Shown here in pieces: positions 62,701 through 64,000 of a DNA stretch of 64,000 bases. The translations under genes and the position numbers were made by a program. Each line of letters opens with the position of its first letter. Position 1 is the first letter of the stretch. Under the pieces are notes generated by a model. It was not told the origin of the DNA. It worked only from the letters and a program-made list of their open reading frames with translations, and ran no database searches. Source of the DNA: Bombus terrestris (Eukaryota; Arthropoda; Insecta; Hymenoptera; Apidae); assembly GCF_910591885.1 (NCBI RefSeq), contig NW_025963597.1, forward strand, positions 186,001 to 250,000, in the 5' to 3' direction.

Positions 62701-64000
62701 TCCCACGTTGTCCCACGGTGTCCAACGGTGTCCAACGATGTCCCACGTTGTCCCACGTTGTCCCACGTTGTCCCACGTTGTCCCACGTTGTCCCCCGTTG
62801 TCCCACGTTGTCCCACGTTGTCCCACGTTGTCCCACGTTGTCCCACGATGTCCCACGTTGTCCCACGTTGTCCCACGTTGTCCCACGTTGTCCCACGTTG
62901 TCCCACGTTGTCCCACGTTGTCCCACGTTGTCCCACGGTGTCCAACGGTGTCCAACGATGTCCCACGTTGTCCCACGTTGTCCCACGTTGTCCCACGTTG
63001 TCCCACGATGTCCCACGTTGTCCCACGTTGTCCCACGTTGTCCCACGTTGTCCCACGTTGTCCCACGTTGTCCCACGTTGTCCCACGTTGTCCCACGGTG
63101 TCCAACGATGTCCAACGGTGTCCAGCGATGTCCAACGGTGTCCCACGTTGTCCCACGTTGTCCCACGTTGTCCCACGTTGTCCCACGGTGTCCAACGATG
63201 TCCAACGATGTCCAACGGTGTCCCACATTGTCCTACGTTGTTCCATGGTTTCCCACGTTGTCCCACGTTGTCCCACGTTGTCCCACGGTGTCCAACGATG
63301 TCCAACGGTGTCCAACGGTGTCCAACGGTGTCCAACGGTGTCCCACGTTGTCCCACGTTGTCCCACGTTGTCCCACGATGTCCCACGATGTCCCACGTTG
63401 TCCCACGTTGTCCCACGTTGTCCCACGTTGTCCCACGTTGTCCCACGGTGTCCAACGATGTCCAACGGTGTCCAACGGTGTCCAACGGTGTCCAACGGTG
63501 TCCCACGTTGTCCCACGTTGTCCAACGGTGTCCCACGTTGTCCCACGTTGTTCCATGGTTTCCCACGTTGTCCCACGTTGTCCCACGTTGTCCCACGGTG
63601 TCCAACGATGTCCAACGGTGTCCAACGGTGTCCAACGGTGTCCAACGGTGTCCCACGTTGTCCCACGTTGTCCCACGTTGTCCCACGATGTCCCACGTTG
63701 TCCCACGTTGTCCCACGTTGTCCCACGTTGTCCCACGATGTCCCACGTTGTCCCACGTTGTCCCACGTTGTCCCACGTTGTCCCACGTTGTCCCACGTTG
63801 TCCCACGTTGTCCCACGTTGTCCCACGTTGTCCCACGTTGTCCCACGGTGTCCAACGATGTCCAACGGTGTCCAAAGGTGTCCCACGGTGTCCAACGGTG
63901 TCCCACGTTGTCCCACGTTGTCCCACGTTGTCCCACGTTGTCCCACGTTGTCCAACGATGTCCAACGGTGTCCCACGTTGTCCCACGTTGTTCCATGGTT
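53730..64000 (+). repeat. Second copy of the domain-C large duplication
   Basis: This copy follows the order of 37,110-47,340, with a deletion of about 2.4 kb at 54,170 and an extra partial copy of about 2.4 kb near 58.5-60.9 kb (block TCCCACGTTC 58,241/60,661; GTTCCATGGT 58,451/60,871, both at 2,420 bp). Small length differences are whole units: two extra units at 56,521-56,540 (compare 42,301) and one fewer near 57,841-57,880. The window ends inside this copy. Confidence 0.8.
55440..55850 (+). repeat. Second copy of the 41.2-kb A-at-5 island
   Basis: AA-, AG- and CA-unit order matches 41,230-41,640 at 14,210 bp, including the GTCACACGTT marker just downstream (55,871 against 41,661). It was carried along with the large duplication rather than formed independently. 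Confidence 0.65.

Larger units (their letters stand above)
1..64000 (+). repeat. Satellite array of a 10-bp unit, GTCCCACGTT
   Basis: The window is a continuous head-to-tail array of the 10-bp unit GTCCCACGTT. Numbering the unit 1-10, most variation is C/A at position 5 and T/G/A at position 9, while 1-4, 6-8 and 10 are nearly fixed. The register starts at base 1, slips by one base at 26,391-26,399 and then holds to the end, giving 6,399 ten-bp units, one 9-bp unit and one leftover base. All units have the same orientation, so C exceeds G and T exceeds A on the + strand throughout. No stretch lacks the repeat, and no TATA-like, AATAAA, tRNA, rRNA or transposon sequence was seen. The family is not one I recognise by name. 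A eukaryotic satellite is inferred from size and uniformity. Both window ends lie inside the array, so its true length is unknown. Confidence 0.98.
1911..64000 (+). repeat. Dispersed four-substitution marker unit GTTCCATGGT
   Basis: This unit differs from consensus at positions 3, 7 and 9 and is followed by a unit whose first base is T instead of G. The four changes travel together. Starts in the first half: 1911, 3121, 3571, 7311, 7961, 8401, 11311, 11961, 12401, 15831, 16481, 16921, 18621, 19061, 23191, 28290. The second half has 45, from 36,050 to the last bases of the window. The change at 7 destroys the CpG and the unit contains the palindrome CCATGG. In domain A a pair spaced 440-450 bp with GTCGCACGTT 90-100 bp before the second member recurs five times. 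Two incomplete forms exist: near 39,050 (position 3 is C) and near 60,240 (position 7 is C). Confidence 0.9.
35200..64000 (+). repeat. Array domain C: GTTCCATGGT/GTCCAGCGAT higher-order pattern
   Basis: Here GTTCCATGGT occurs 45 times, mostly 200 to 1,700 bp apart, and GTCCAGCGAT appears (near 35,950, 37,770, 38,950, 39,650, 40,490, 42,460, 44,610, 46,450, 53,180, 54,700, 56,690, 61,260, 63,120). A recurring word is AA, AG, GTCCAGCGAT, AG, a few CT, CG, AA, AA, AG, CT, CT, GTTCCATGGT, three CT, CG, AA, several AG. GTCCTACGTT is found only once, at 63,230, against about 45 copies before 34,930. CA units followed by CT are frequent. The private marker set shows this half was homogenised separately from the first. 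Confidence 0.75.

Noticed and set aside
34873..63996. A 9,707-codon - strand open frame
   Set aside because: Same arithmetic. It is long only because GTCCTACGTT, which gives TAG on the - strand, is missing from this domain. It overlaps giant + strand frames.
1..64000. CRISPR array
   Set aside because: Units are 10 bp and contiguous, with no unique spacers, no leader and no cas genes.
1..64000. Telomeric repeat tract
   Set aside because: The unit is 10 bp and resembles neither TTAGGG, TTTAGGG, TTAGG nor fungal variants. It has GGG on one strand, but a telomere would also need terminal position, which is not shown. An unusual telomere is not fully excluded.
1..64000. Centromeric alpha-satellite-like DNA or CENP-B boxes
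   Set aside because: No 171-bp or similar period, and no CENP-B box pattern could be read. Centromere function cannot be judged from the sequence alone.
1..64000. The entire array as an assembly or synthetic artefact
   Set aside because: Not adopted, because ordered private variants, domain structure and graded divergence between copies look like natural evolution. Individual long identical duplicates (820 bp, 2,140 bp, 14-17 kb) could still be assembly errors.
1..64000. Promoters, terminators, polyadenylation signals, tRNA or rRNA genes
   Set aside because: The repeat has no A-rich or T-rich runs. No TATA-like, AATAAA, cloverleaf or rRNA sequence was seen on either strand.

Overview
The whole 64 kb window lies inside one head-to-tail satellite (minisatellite-type) array. 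It is built on a 10-bp unit with consensus GTCCCACGTT on the + strand (AACGTGGGAC on the - strand). No flanking unique DNA is visible at either end. I see no protein gene, RNA gene, transposon, CRISPR array, promoter or origin that I can support. The register gives 2,639 ten-bp units (1-26,390), one 9-bp unit (26,391-26,399) and 3,760 ten-bp units (26,400-63,999), so only one net length change was seen. Every unit reads in the same orientation.

The organism cannot be named from this sequence. A uniform satellite longer than 64 kb points to a eukaryotic nuclear genome (heterochromatin, subtelomere, centromere-adjacent DNA or a microchromosome) rather than a prokaryote or virus. I do not recognise the unit as a named satellite family. 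It is not a TTAGGG-type telomere repeat and carries no visible CENP-B box.

Variation is mostly at two positions of the unit, 5 (C or A) and 9 (T, G or A). I name units by these two bases: CT = GTCCCACGTT, CG, CA, AG = GTCCAACGGT, AA = GTCCAACGAT. AT units are rare. Rarer private variants act as markers and divide the array into three domains. Domain A (1 to about 28.9 kb) is rich in AG/AA units, with GTCCTACGTT, GTCCAGCGGT and GTCCACCGAT and kilobase macro-repeats at offsets of 3,990, 8,520, 7,380 and 2,140 bp. Domain B (about 28.9-35.2 kb) has long CT runs, many GTCCTACGTT units and no GTTCCATGGT. Domain C (about 35.2-64 kb) nearly loses GTCCTACGTT, loses GTCCACCGAT and GTCCAGCGGT, and gains a dense GTTCCATGGT / GTCCAGCGAT higher-order pattern with 14.2 and 16.6 kb internal duplications.

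The enormous open reading frames (up to about 9,700 codons on both strands) are arithmetic consequences of the repeat. Ten is not a multiple of three, so every frame on one strand cycles through the same stop-free 30-bp period. That gives the decapeptide VPRCPTLSHV on + and NVGQRGTTWD on -. I do not annotate them as genes.

The points most worth following are: near-strict 10-bp length conservation; low visible CpG decay although almost every unit carries a CpG; a canonical G-quadruplex pattern (GGG every 10 nt) on the - strand wherever position 5 is C; 10-bp AT/GC phasing suited to nucleosome rotational positioning; the sharp domain boundary near 35 kb; and nested duplications from 20 bp to about 16.6 kb. 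All alignments were made by eye from marker units, so boundaries are approximate unless given to the base.
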